Origin: Pseudomonas fluorescens HK44
Lineage (GTDB): Bacteria; Pseudomonadota; Gammaproteobacteria; Pseudomonadales; Pseudomonadaceae
Reading direction: 5' to 3'
DNA length: 64,000 nt
Assembly (NCBI RefSeq): GCF_000217955.3
Contig: NZ_AFOY02000018.1
Location: 1 to 64,000, forward strand
Shown here: piece after piece, positions 27,324 through 34,734 of the stretch
How positions within the stretch are numbered: the first letter of the stretch is position 1
Layout: each line of letters begins with the position of its first letter
Made by a program: the position numbers and the translations under genes
The notes under the pieces: model-generated
The model's database searches: none
Told to the model about the DNA's origin: nothing
Seen by the model: the letters and a program-made list of their open reading frames with translations, nothing else

Positions 27324-27369
27324 TGGCAGTCTGTCAGGCGACAAACTTCTTGCACGTGAACTCCAAAAC

Positions 27370-28128
27370 CTACCCGCGCTGCGCCTGTGCCTCTTCATGG
27401 GCATGTCGCAGTCGTTCGCGGCTGTTGGTCAGGTGCAGGCGCATGGCTGCGCGGGCGGCGTCCGAATCCTGGCGGGCGATGGCGTCATAGATTTCTTCGT
27501 GCTCACGCGCCAGACGATTCATGTAGTGCTGCTGGTCATCGTGGGCCAAGCGTGCGGAATTGAGCCGGGTACGCGGAATGATGCTGGTGCCCAGGTGGGT
27601 CATGATGTCGGTGAAGTAGCGGTTGCCGGTGGCCAGGGCAATCTGCAAATGGAACTGGAAGTCCGACGCCACCGCATCACCGGCGTGGGCCGCGCTTTCG
27701 TTCAAGGCATCCAGTGCCGCGCGCATCAAGGCCAACTGCTCAGGGCTGCGGCGTTGCGCTGCCAAGCCTGCGGATTCCACCTCCAGACTGATGCGCAATT
27801 CCAGAATCGCCAGCACATCACGCAAGGTCACCACGGTCGCCGGATCGATGCGAAAGCCGCTTGGGCTCGGCGTATCGAGCACAAACGTGCCGATGCCGTG
27901 ACGGGTTTCAACCTGCCCTGCCGCCTGCAAACGCGATATCGCCTCACGCACGACGGTGCGGCTGACGCCATGGGCTTCCATGATCGCCGACTCGGTGGGC
28001 AACTTGTCGCCACGCTTGAGCAGGCCGTCGCGAATCTGCTCGGACAGCACTGTGACCAGTTCCTGCGCCAGGCTGCGACGCTTACGGGGAAGACGAGGGG
28101 CGTCGATCGGGTTTTCCATGGTGAACAT
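27370..28128 (-). CDS. FadR-type GntR transcriptional regulator
   Basis: A 252-residue regulator with an N-terminal winged helix (about residues 20-90: LPTESAIMEAHGVSRTVVRE and AAGQVETRHGIGTFV) and a C-terminal all-helical FCD ligand domain (residues 105-235). The FCD metal-binding pattern is visible as ASDFQFHLQIALATGN and REHEEIYDAI with later His residues. These proteins usually repress sugar-acid operons and release DNA on binding the substrate. Its location beside kdgD and a shared half-site suggest control of galactarate use. The start could be 28128 or 28119; neither has a strong ribosome binding site. Confidence 0.88.
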   Translation of the reverse strand: MFTMENPIDAPRLPRKRRSLAQELVTVLSEQIRDGLLKRGDKLPTESAIMEAHGVSRTVVREAISRLQAAGQVETRHGIGTFVLDTPSPSGFRIDPATVVTLRDVLAILELRISLEVESAGLAAQRRSPEQLALMRAALDALNESAAHAGDAVASDFQFHLQIALATGNRYFTDIMTHLGTSIIPRTRLNSARLAHDDQQHYMNRLAREHEEIYDAIARQDSDAARAAMRLHLTNSRERLRHAHEEAQAQRG

Positions 28129-28170
28129 CAGTCTCAGGCAAACGGTTGAGAACGCATCATAGCGCAGCGC

Positions 28171-28181
28171 AGTTGTACGAT
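28171..28181. promoter_or_regulatory. Half-site AGTTGTACGAT upstream of the GntR gene
   Basis: This 11-base sequence matches one arm and part of the spacer of the inverted repeat upstream of kdgD, read on the other strand. It lies about 45 bases upstream of the regulator start. A weak second arm is not obvious, so binding strength is uncertain. Confidence 0.45.
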
Positions 28182-28203
28182 CACTGTCTGAGAACACCAT
28201 CCC

Positions 28204-28299
28204 CCTGTGGGAGCGAGCCTGCTCGCGATAGCGGAGTGTCAGACACCTTGATGCTGGATGTCAGACCGTCATCGCGAGCAGGCTCGCTCCCACAAGGGG
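28204..28299. repeat. REPIN
   Basis: Arms TGTGGGAGCGAGCCTGCTCG... and its inverted copy, about 26 bases each, are separated by some 41 bases. They lie between the ABC transporter 3' end and the GntR regulator 5' region. Confidence 0.85.
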
Positions 28300-28308
28300 T
28301 TCTGGTGT

Positions 28309-30036
28309 TTACGCGGTAACGGTCTGCTCCAGCAGATGGCCGCTGTCGATCCGCACATGCCGTGGATGGAAACGTTTCAGGCTGCTGCGATGGCCGACGC
28401 TGACGATGCTCAGGCCTGGCAAGTGATCGATCAGCGCCTGATACAGCGACGCTTCATCTTCTTCGTCCATCGCCGAAGTCGCTTCGTCCATGTACAGCCA
28501 TTGCGGCGCATAGAGCAGCGCTCGGGCAAACGCCAGACGTTGCTGCTCGCCCGGTGAGAGCATTCGCTGCCAGTGATTGGCTTCGTCGAGACGGGAAACC
28601 AGATGCGGCAAACGACAGGTTTCCAGCACGCGCGCGTAGTGCTCGTGCGGGTAGGTGTCGCCGGCCTGTGGATAACTCAGGGCGTCACGCAGGCTGCCAA
28701 TCGGCAGATACGGCTTTTGCGGGAGGAACAGATAACGCGCAGCTGGCAGTCGGATGTTGCCGTGCCCCGCAGGCCAAAGGTGCCCCATCGCCCGCAGCAA
28801 GGTGGATTTGCCGCTGCCGGAACGACCGCTGAGCATGACGCGCTCGCCTGCCTCTACCGTCATGTCGGCATTGGTCAGCAAGTGACGACCGTCGGCCAGG
28901 TCCAGGCCCAGGTTGTGGATTTTCAGCTCTGAGCCCTGATTCTGCACGTCGATGGCCGGCTGGCGCTCTTCGTTTTCGCTCATGGCCTGACGGAAACTCA
29001 GCAAACGGTCGCAGGTGGCGCGCCATGAGGCGAGGTCCTGGTACGCACTGATGAACCAGCTGAAACTCTCCTGCACGTTGCCGAAGGCCGAACTGATTTG
29101 CATCAGTTCACCGAGTTCGATCTTGCCGGCAAAGTAGCGCGGCGCGGCGACCATGAACGGGAAGATAATCGCGATCTGGCCGTAACCGGAGGTAAAGAAG
29201 GTCAGGCGCTTGGACACTTTCATGATGTCCCAGAAGTTGTGCCAGACCCTGCCAAACCGTGTGCTCAAGCGCTGATGTTCGTTCGGTTCGCCGTTGTACA
29301 GGGCGATACTCTCGGCGTTTTCACGCACCCGGACCATGGAAAAACGCAGGTCGGCTTCGAAGCGTTGTTGTTGGTTATTCAGACCGATCAAGCGGCGACC
29401 GATCAAATGCGTCAGCCAGCTACCAACCGCTGCATAGACCAGCACGCACCAGAACATGTAGCCGGGAACGGTCAAGCCGAACACTTCAATGCTGCCCGAC
29501 ACGCCCCACAGGATGACCGAGAACGACACCAGGTTGACGACATTGCGGATCAGGCCCAGCCCCAAAGCCAGGGTGTTGGACGTGAAGTTGTTAAGGTCTT
29601 CGGAAATCCGCTGATCCGGGTTATCAGTGTAACCGCCCTGCTCCAGCTGATAGTAATTCTTGTCGCCGAGCCAACGGGCGAAGTGCTTCTCGGTGAGCCA
29701 GGCCCGCCAGCGAATGGTCAGCATCTGGGTCAGGTAAAGCCGGTACACCGCACCGACAATCGCCACCGCGGCAATCGCGCTGAAATACAGGATCAGCTGC
29801 CAGAAGGCCGCTTCGTCCTTCTTTTGCAGGGCGTTGTAGAAGTCCTTGTACCAGGTGTTGAACCACACCGAGATCCCCACGCTGATCAGCGACAGCACGA
29901 TCACCGCGATCAGCAGTGCCCAGGCCGTGCCCTTCTCTTCACTGCGCCAGTACGGCGTGATCATCTGCCAGACACGGCGAAAAAACTGCCCGCGCACACT
30001 GTCGTTGACCGCGGAATATTCAGCGTTCTGATTCAT
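28309..30036 (-). CDS. ABC transporter, SbmA/BacA-like membrane domain fused to ATPase (YddA type)
   Basis: A 575-residue half-transporter. Residues 20-320 form the SbmA/BacA-type membrane domain (WFNTWYKDFYNALQKKDEAAF, quoted in part, and NPDQRISEDLNNF are its hallmarks). Residues 370-570 form the ATPase with Walker A GRSGSGKST, signature LSPGEQQRLAFARALL and Walker B QWLYMDEATSAMD. Relatives include E. coli YddA and the vitamin B12 transporter Rv1819c of mycobacteria; SbmA/BacA proteins import peptides. Substrate and direction here are unknown. It sits 96 bases downstream of roxR on the same strand with a 12-base palindrome between, so co-transcription is uncertain. Confidence 0.88.
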   Translation of the reverse strand: MNQNAEYSAVNDSVRGQFFRRVWQMITPYWRSEEKGTAWALLIAVIVLSLISVGISVWFNTWYKDFYNALQKKDEAAFWQLILYFSAIAAVAIVGAVYRLYLTQMLTIRWRAWLTEKHFARWLGDKNYYQLEQGGYTDNPDQRISEDLNNFTSNTLALGLGLIRNVVNLVSFSVILWGVSGSIEVFGLTVPGYMFWCVLVYAAVGSWLTHLIGRRLIGLNNQQQRFEADLRFSMVRVRENAESIALYNGEPNEHQRLSTRFGRVWHNFWDIMKVSKRLTFFTSGYGQIAIIFPFMVAAPRYFAGKIELGELMQISSAFGNVQESFSWFISAYQDLASWRATCDRLLSFRQAMSENEERQPAIDVQNQGSELKIHNLGLDLADGRHLLTNADMTVEAGERVMLSGRSGSGKSTLLRAMGHLWPAGHGNIRLPAARYLFLPQKPYLPIGSLRDALSYPQAGDTYPHEHYARVLETCRLPHLVSRLDEANHWQRMLSPGEQQRLAFARALLYAPQWLYMDEATSAMDEEDEASLYQALIDHLPGLSIVSVGHRSSLKRFHPRHVRIDSGHLLEQTVTA

Positions 30037-30067
30037 GGTTCAGACTCGATAAAGAAAAGAACAGGCA

Positions 30068-30093
30068 CGAGCCGATCATAGATGATCGGCTCG
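30068..30093. other. Perfect 12-base palindrome between roxR and the ABC transporter
   Basis: CGAGCCGATCAT and ATGATCGGCTCG form a perfect hairpin with a two-base loop. No T-run follows on the minus strand. It may be a weak terminator of roxSR or a binding site ahead of the transporter gene. Confidence 0.5.
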
Positions 30094-30132
30094 GGTTGTC
30101 GCGAGGTCTGGCGATAACCGTTCAGCGCCGGT

Positions 30133-30693
30133 TCAGCGACGAACGGGACGCTTCTGCAGTTTGCGCTGCAGGGTGCGCCGGTGCATGCCCAAGGCGCGGG
30201 CAGTGGCGGAGATGTTGCCTTCGTGCTCGGTCAGCACGCGCTGGATGTGCTCCCATTGCAGGCGGTCCACCGACATCGGGTTTTCCGGCACCAGGGTGTC
30301 AAGGTCGGCGTGCTCTGAGAGCAAGGCGGCCAGCACGTCATCGGCGTCGGCCGGTTTGCACAGATAGTTGCAGGCGCCGCGCTTGATCGCCTCGACAGCG
30401 GTAGCAATGCTCGAGTAACCGGTGAGGATCACCACGCGCATTTCCGGGTCGAGCTCGAGCAGTTTTGGCAGCAGCACCAGGCCCGAATCGCCGTCCATTT
30501 TCAGGTCCAGCGCGGCATAGTCCGGCAGATCCTGCTGGGCGATGATCAGCCCCTCTTCGGCGGAACCTGCAGTGCTGACGCGAAAACCGCGACGGTTCAT
30601 GGCGCGTGCCATCACGCGGGTGAACGTTGCGTCGTCGTCTACCAGCAACAAATGCGGCAGGTCTTCGCCTTCGACTTGAATCTCGTCACTCAT
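30133..30693 (-). CDS. roxR: Response regulator RoxR (PrrA/RegA/ActR family)
   Basis: A 186-residue regulator with a receiver domain (residues 12-125; acidic pocket LLVDDD, phospho-acceptor Asp63 in ALDLKMDG, and conserved Thr and Lys in ILTGYSS and LCKPAD). A short Fis-type helix-turn-helix lies at the C-terminus (GNISATARALGMHRRTLQRK). This compact architecture is characteristic of RegA/PrrA. In P. aeruginosa RoxSR controls the cyanide-insensitive oxidase CioAB and other respiratory genes. The start at 30693 overlaps the roxS 3' end by eight bases, implying coupled translation. Confidence 0.95.
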   Translation of the reverse strand: MSDEIQVEGEDLPHLLLVDDDATFTRVMARAMNRRGFRVSTAGSAEEGLIIAQQDLPDYAALDLKMDGDSGLVLLPKLLELDPEMRVVILTGYSSIATAVEAIKRGACNYLCKPADADDVLAALLSEHADLDTLVPENPMSVDRLQWEHIQRVLTEHEGNISATARALGMHRRTLQRKLQKRPVRR

Positions 30694-31948
30694 GTTCGTC
30701 TCCTCGGGCGACACGGGGCAGGCGCAGCTCGGTGAGCGTACCGCCGTCCTCATGACTGTAGAGTTTCACTGAGCCGCCGGCGCGTGTCACGCTGGCCTTG
30801 CTCAAAAACAGGCCCAGGCCGAAACCTTTGCCCTTGGTGGTAAAAAACGGTTTGCCGATCTGTTCGGCAATCGCCAGCGGAACACCGGGGCCGTGGTCGC
30901 GAATGCTGATGGTCAACTCGAAGGCATCCCAGTTCAGCGTCACTTCCAGCCCTTCGGGGCAGGCATCGGCGGCGTTGTTCAGCAAATTCAGCAAGGCCTG
31001 GGTCAAGTCTGGCGGCGGCGCCAGACGCGGTTCATCGCCAAGCCCCAGGCGCCGCAAGCGATAGGTCGCTTCGGGACGCATCAGGTGCCAGCGGTTAAGC
31101 GCCTCATCGAGCCAGACGCTGACGCCCTGCATCTCTACCGCCAACCGGCGATTGGCTTCGGCGGCACGAACCAGCTGCTGCAAGGTCTCCTTGCACAGTT
31201 TTACCTGATCCTGCAGCACCCTCAAGTCATCTTGCAGCAGCGGGTCGTGATGGTCTTGCTGCATTTCCTTGAGCAGCACGCTCATGGTCGCCAGCGGTGT
31301 GCCCAATTCGTGAGCGGCGCCAGCGGCCTGGGTCGCCACGGCCAGCAGTTGCTGGTCGCGCAGGCCTTCTTCCCGGCGAATCGCCCGCAGTTCTTCCTGG
31401 CGGCGCAGCTCTTCGGCCATCCGCGCAGCAAAGAACGTGATCACCGCAGCCGCCAGGGCAAAACTCAGCCACATGCCGTAGATCTGCATCTTTTCCCGGT
31501 ACATCGGGAATGTTTCCAGCGGGTAAAACTGCGCCAGCAACAAGGTGTACATCGCCAGCGCGATGCCCGAGAGAACCACCGAATAGCGCCACGGCAGCGT
31601 CACGGCGGCAATGGTCAGCGGCACCAGGTAATAGGAAACGAACGGGTTGGTCGAACCGCCGGAGAAATACAGCAGCGCACTGTGGATAAACAGGTCGCAG
31701 GCCAGTTGCACGGCGTATTCGAGCTCGGTCACCGGCCACGAAGTGCGCAAGCGGATCGCGGTAAAGGCACACAGCAGCATCGAGCAACCGAGGGTCGCCG
31801 CCAGTTGAAACCACGGCAGCGGCAGCAGGTTGAACCAGTAGGCGAGCCCCACCGAACCGGCCTGAGCGGCCAGCACCAGGGTGCGGATGAACGTCAGTCG
31901 CCAGAGGTTCTGGCGAGTCGCGGAAAGCAGTTGTACGGGGGCGAGCAT
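30686..31948 (-). CDS. roxS: Sensor histidine kinase RoxS (RegB/PrrB family)
   Basis: A 420-residue membrane kinase with six predicted membrane segments (residues 15-175). The quinone-binding signature of RegB proteins is intact (FSGGSTNPFVSYYLVPL, residues 96-112). The phospho-acceptor is His213 in AAGAAHELGTPLA. A cysteine at 252 (VKLCKETL) lies near the position of the redox-active cysteine of RegB. The ATPase domain follows, with NLLNNAADA, DHGPGVP and GFGLGLFLS. The start at 31948 has AGGAG at ideal spacing. It is upstream of and overlaps roxR. Confidence 0.95.
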   Translation of the reverse strand: MLAPVQLLSATRQNLWRLTFIRTLVLAAQAGSVGLAYWFNLLPLPWFQLAATLGCSMLLCAFTAIRLRTSWPVTELEYAVQLACDLFIHSALLYFSGGSTNPFVSYYLVPLTIAAVTLPWRYSVVLSGIALAMYTLLLAQFYPLETFPMYREKMQIYGMWLSFALAAAVITFFAARMAEELRRQEELRAIRREEGLRDQQLLAVATQAAGAAHELGTPLATMSVLLKEMQQDHHDPLLQDDLRVLQDQVKLCKETLQQLVRAAEANRRLAVEMQGVSVWLDEALNRWHLMRPEATYRLRRLGLGDEPRLAPPPDLTQALLNLLNNAADACPEGLEVTLNWDAFELTISIRDHGPGVPLAIAEQIGKPFFTTKGKGFGLGLFLSKASVTRAGGSVKLYSHEDGGTLTELRLPRVARGDEHE

Positions 31949-32052
31949 GAGCTCTCCTGATGAGCGCTCCAGGCGGATCGCGTCGAGTATAACCAAGCGA
32001 GGGCCCCGACAGGCAAAAGTGCGGCAAAGCGCCACAGGACAGTAAAGATCCA

Positions 32053-32084
32053 TTGTGGTGAGGGGGCAAGCCCCCTCACCACAA
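32053..32084. repeat. REP palindrome upstream of roxS
   Basis: TTGTGGTGAGGGGGC and GCCCCCTCACCACAA form a perfect 15-base stem with a two-base loop. It is a different REP subtype from the GTGGGAGCGAGC type. Confidence 0.8.
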
Positions 32085-32224
32085 ACGCTCTTCACCAAGG
32101 GGAACGGTATGCGGTGTGATCTGTATAGAAGTTGTAACCGGGTGAACCCGACAATAAAAGCTAGAGTCTGATGGATTCACGCAGGTTCGGACCACAACCC
32201 CTGCGCATCATCCAAGGAGACTTC

Positions 32225-32941
32225 ATGAACACATTGCGCCGCAGCGCCGCCCTTCTCGCCCTCAGTGCCGGCACCGTCGCCAGCCTGCCGGCATTGGCCG
32301 CCGACGAACTTCACTACAACCAGATTTCCCTGCGCGCTGAAGTCAGTCAGGAAGTGGCCCGCGACCTGATGATCGTGACCCTCTACACCGAAGAACAAAA
32401 CACCGACCCGGCCAAACTCGCCGCCGACGTCAGCACCACCATGAACAAGGCGCTGGCCCAGGCCAAACAGGTCAAGGACATCACCCTGCGTCAGGGCAGC
32501 CGCAACAGCTACCCGATCTACGACACCAAGGGTCAGAAAATTACCGGCTGGCGTGAACGCGCCGAACTGCGCCTGGAAAGCTCGAACTTCGCGGCGCTGT
32601 CCAAGCTCACCGGCGAACTGCTGACCGACCTGAAAATGGGCGGTATGGACTTCGCCATCGCCACCCCGACCCGCAAGGCCAGCGAAGACGCCCTGCTCAA
32701 AGAAGCCGTCACCGCCTTCAAGGCCCGCGCCCAACTGGCCACCGATGCACTGGGCGGCAAGGGTTACAAAATCGTCAACCTGAACCTCAACAGCAACGGC
32801 TATCCACAGCCTTACCTGCGCGCGCCAATGATGATGAAAGCCGCGGGCATGGACTCGGCACCGGTGACACCGGATGTCGAAGCCGGCACCAGCCAGGTCA
32901 GCATGACCGCCGATGGGGCAATTGAAGTGTTGATGCCTTAA
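32225..32941 (+). CDS. Periplasmic SIMPL-domain (DUF541) protein
   Basis: A 238-residue exported protein with a clear Sec signal peptide (LRRSAALLALSAGTVASLPALA, cleaved after about residue 25; first twenty residues only are diagnostic). A single SIMPL/DUF541 domain follows (HYNQISLRAEVSQEVARDLM, DVSTTMNKALAQAK, TGWRERAELRLES). The domain resembles E. coli YggE and the BP26 channel-like periplasmic proteins; YggE has been tied to oxidative stress. Function here is unproven. The homologue beside roxRS and dpp in P. aeruginosa supports synteny. Its last 114 bases are duplicated at 35825-35935. Confidence 0.88.
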   Translation: MNTLRRSAALLALSAGTVASLPALAADELHYNQISLRAEVSQEVARDLMIVTLYTEEQNTDPAKLAADVSTTMNKALAQAKQVKDITLRQGSRNSYPIYDTKGQKITGWRERAELRLESSNFAALSKLTGELLTDLKMGGMDFAIATPTRKASEDALLKEAVTAFKARAQLATDALGGKGYKIVNLNLNSNGYPQPYLRAPMMMKAAGMDSAPVTPDVEAGTSQVSMTADGAIEVLMP

Positions 32942-32980
32942 GGCGGTGAATCAGTCCGGCCGGGGTTGACTGTGCCGGCG

Positions 32981-33006
32981 TCATCGCGAGCAAGCTCGCT
33001 CCCACA
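32981..33006. repeat. REP, left member of a pair flanking an IS110-type element
   Basis: TCATCGCGAGCAAGCTCGCT followed by CCCACA, a complete REP. Its inverted partner appears at 34410-34448, on the far side of the transposase gene. Confidence 0.82.
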
Positions 33007-33009
33007 TCT

Positions 33010-33265
33010 ATGGTTTACCCCTTTTCTGCAATACTGTTTTTGATGCGTGTTTGGCTTGCTTTCATCTATCCGGGCGTCTGTGTGGGGTGGCAACCCCGCG
33101 CCTCGATGAGAATCGATGCCCGACGATTCCTAATTATTCGAACGGCCTTTCAGCCCGTGTGGGAGCTCAGGGTTGTCGTCAGGCCGGTTGGCCGTTCACG
33201 TCATCAGTTATCCAGCATCGCAAAACCAGGTGGGTGGTGCTCGGGTGACAGCAGGGGTCAGGCGT
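33010..33265 (-). ncRNA. Candidate bridge/seek RNA region of the IS110-type element
   Basis: Non-coding sequence downstream of the transposase stop, with several potential hairpins (GGGGTGGCAACCCC; TCGATGAGAATCGATG). IS110-family recombinases are guided by a structured RNA encoded in the non-coding end, and in the IS1111 group that end is 3' of the transposase. The assignment rests on position and hairpins only; loops complementary to donor and target were not identified. Confidence 0.35.
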
Positions 33266-34288
33266 TCATCGGCGGCTGGCCCTGCATCGAATTCGGTGTG
33301 GGGGTGGGCCGGCAATCGCCCAGGCGATCCTCGCCAGCTTGTTGGCCAGCGCGCAGACCACATGGTTGGAGTGATGGTGGGCCAATAGCTGCCGGACCCA
33401 GTCCGCCAGCCAGCCTTTCTGTCGGTCCAGTTGCATCAGGTAAACACGGGCACATTGGACAAGCAGGCGCCGCTGGTTGCGATCACCTCGCTTGCTGATG
33501 CCCAGCAGGACGGTCTTGCCGCCCGTAGAATGCTGTTTGGGTATCAGCCCGATTGAGGCCGAATAGCCTCGGCCGCATTTGAACTGCTTGCCATCGCCCA
33601 ATTCGGCAGCCAGGACGCTGGAGGTGATCGGGCCTACGCAGGGCATGGTCATCAAACGAGCCGCCAGATCATCTTCGGCGGCCTGGCATTCCACTTCCTT
33701 GTCCAGCGTCTTGATCTGCCCATCCAGATAGGTGAAGTGCTCCTGCAACCTCGTCAGAAGTTTTTTGATGGGCACAGGAATTGAACTCGCTTCAAGCCGA
33801 GCGGGCAGTTCTTTGATGGGCTTGAAGCCTGTGGCCAGACTGACGCCGACCTCCAAAAGCGCTGCGTGAATCCGATTGACGGTCGCGGTGCGCTCTTTGA
33901 TGAACGAATCGCGTGTCGAGTTGAGCATGGCCAGCAGCTGCTGAGCCTGGGTTTTGGGGTGTACAAAGCGCATTGTTGGACGAGTCGCCGCCTCGCAGAT
34001 CGCCTCGGCATCAGCGAAGTCGTTTTTGTTGCTTTTCACGTAAGGGCGTACGAGATGCGGGGCAATGAGCTTGGGCGTATGTCCCAGCTTCGCGACCTCC
34101 TGCGCCATGAAGTGGGCTCCGCCGCAGGCTTCCATCACAACGGTGCAGGGTTCGAGATTCATCAGGTGCTGCATGAGCGCCGCACGAGTAAACTTTTTGC
34201 GGTAAAGCTCATGACCACGATCATCTTGCGCGTGTAGATGGAAAGAGTGTTTTCCCAGATCGATGGCGGCAATAGCTACTTTGTTCAT
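33266..34288 (-). CDS. IS110 family transposase (DEDD recombinase)
   Basis: A 340-residue transposase that looks intact. The RuvC-like N-terminal domain shows the DEDD residues: Asp in IAAIDLGKHSFHL, Glu in TVVMEACGGAHF, and Asp in KNDFADAEAICEA. The C-terminal Tnp_20 domain has MPCVGPITSSVLAAELGDG and GYSASIGLIPKQHSTGGK, containing the conserved catalytic-type serine. It has GAG-type spacing upstream and no frameshift. The very C-terminus (PPPHRIRCRASRR) is not conserved-looking and may be a local extension. Confidence 0.93.
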   Translation of the reverse strand: MNKVAIAAIDLGKHSFHLHAQDDRGHELYRKKFTRAALMQHLMNLEPCTVVMEACGGAHFMAQEVAKLGHTPKLIAPHLVRPYVKSNKNDFADAEAICEAATRPTMRFVHPKTQAQQLLAMLNSTRDSFIKERTATVNRIHAALLEVGVSLATGFKPIKELPARLEASSIPVPIKKLLTRLQEHFTYLDGQIKTLDKEVECQAAEDDLAARLMTMPCVGPITSSVLAAELGDGKQFKCGRGYSASIGLIPKQHSTGGKTVLLGISKRGDRNQRRLLVQCARVYLMQLDRQKGWLADWVRQLLAHHHSNHVVCALANKLARIAWAIAGPPPHRIRCRASRR

Positions 34289-34409
34289 GGCAACGGTCTC
34301 CGATGAGCCCCCTGCGAAAGCTTAGTGGGCGATCACAGGGGGCGGCGGGGGTAGCCATTTCATTATTGGATCTGAGCCAGTCCATACATTGTGTGTACGG
34401 CACATAACC

Positions 34410-34448
34410 TGTGGGAGCGGCGGTGCGGCGATCCGACTTGCTCGCGAT
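34410..34448. repeat. REP, right member of the pair flanking the IS
   Basis: TGTGGGAGCGGCGGTGCGGC followed by GATCCGACTTGCTCGCGAT, a REP variant in inverted orientation to the copy at 32981. The two together look like a REPIN whose spacer received the IS. Confidence 0.75.
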
Positions 34449-34484
34449 CGGGCCTTCCACTCAACAAATGCTCACCTGACACAC

Positions 34485-34515
34485 CGCACTACAGATTGAC
34501 CCGGTGCGCCTGATC
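34485..34515 (-). pseudogene. 3'-end remnant of a DUF6124 gene
   Basis: About 27 of 31 bases match the 3' end of the DUF6124 gene at 35961-35991. Read on the minus strand it encodes VDQAHRVNL followed by TAG, against LDQACRVNP and TAG in the intact gene. Homology stops abruptly at CTGATC. With the SIMPL fragment at 35825 it shows that this junction is duplicated. Confidence 0.6.
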
Positions 34516-34672
34516 TACCTGAACCGATTGCAATGTACAAAACGAGGAAAACTTGCTCTCCAGAGAGCTAGCATATATCAAACCATTCAATCCAGACACT
34601 AGTAGTTCTGATAGTTCTCAATAGCGATATTTAAGAGTAAACATAGCTCTCCCGACTTAATCCGAATCGGAA

Positions 34673-34701
34673 TTGATGTTGCGTTCGCTTAACTCTACAT
34701 C
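34673..34701 (+). promoter_or_regulatory. Putative sigma-70 promoter of the unknown gene at 34735
   Basis: TTGATG and TACATC are separated by 17 bases within AT-rich sequence, 34 bases upstream of the start codon. Spacing is ideal, while both hexamers have mismatches. The rest of 34516-34672 is AT-rich and holds no recognisable gene. Confidence 0.35.
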
Positions 34702-34734
34702 TCATTGTTTAAGCTTAACTATTGAGGAATCCCT

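Larger units (their letters stand above)
33007..34389 (-). mobile_element. IS110-family (probably IS1111 group) insertion sequence; ends approximate
   Basis: One intact DEDD transposase gene (33266-34288) lies between two inverted REPs. The right boundary is placed before TGTGTACGGCA (34391 onward) because the same sequence occurs in the spacer of the REPIN at 27241. The left boundary is set just after the REP. No terminal inverted repeat or target duplication was seen, as expected for the family. Non-coding DNA is longer downstream of the transposase (about 255 bases) than upstream (about 100 bases), the arrangement of the IS1111 group. Exact ends need comparison with other copies. Confidence 0.7.

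Noticed and set aside
33007..33013. Short match ATCTATGG / ATGTATGG near the two IS boundaries as subterminal inverted repeats
   Set aside because: Only seven of eight bases match and the spacing to the ends is unknown, so it may be chance.
33010..33500. Short plus-strand open frame of 162 codons
   Set aside because: It overlaps the transposase gene on the other strand and the non-coding IS end, with no coding character.
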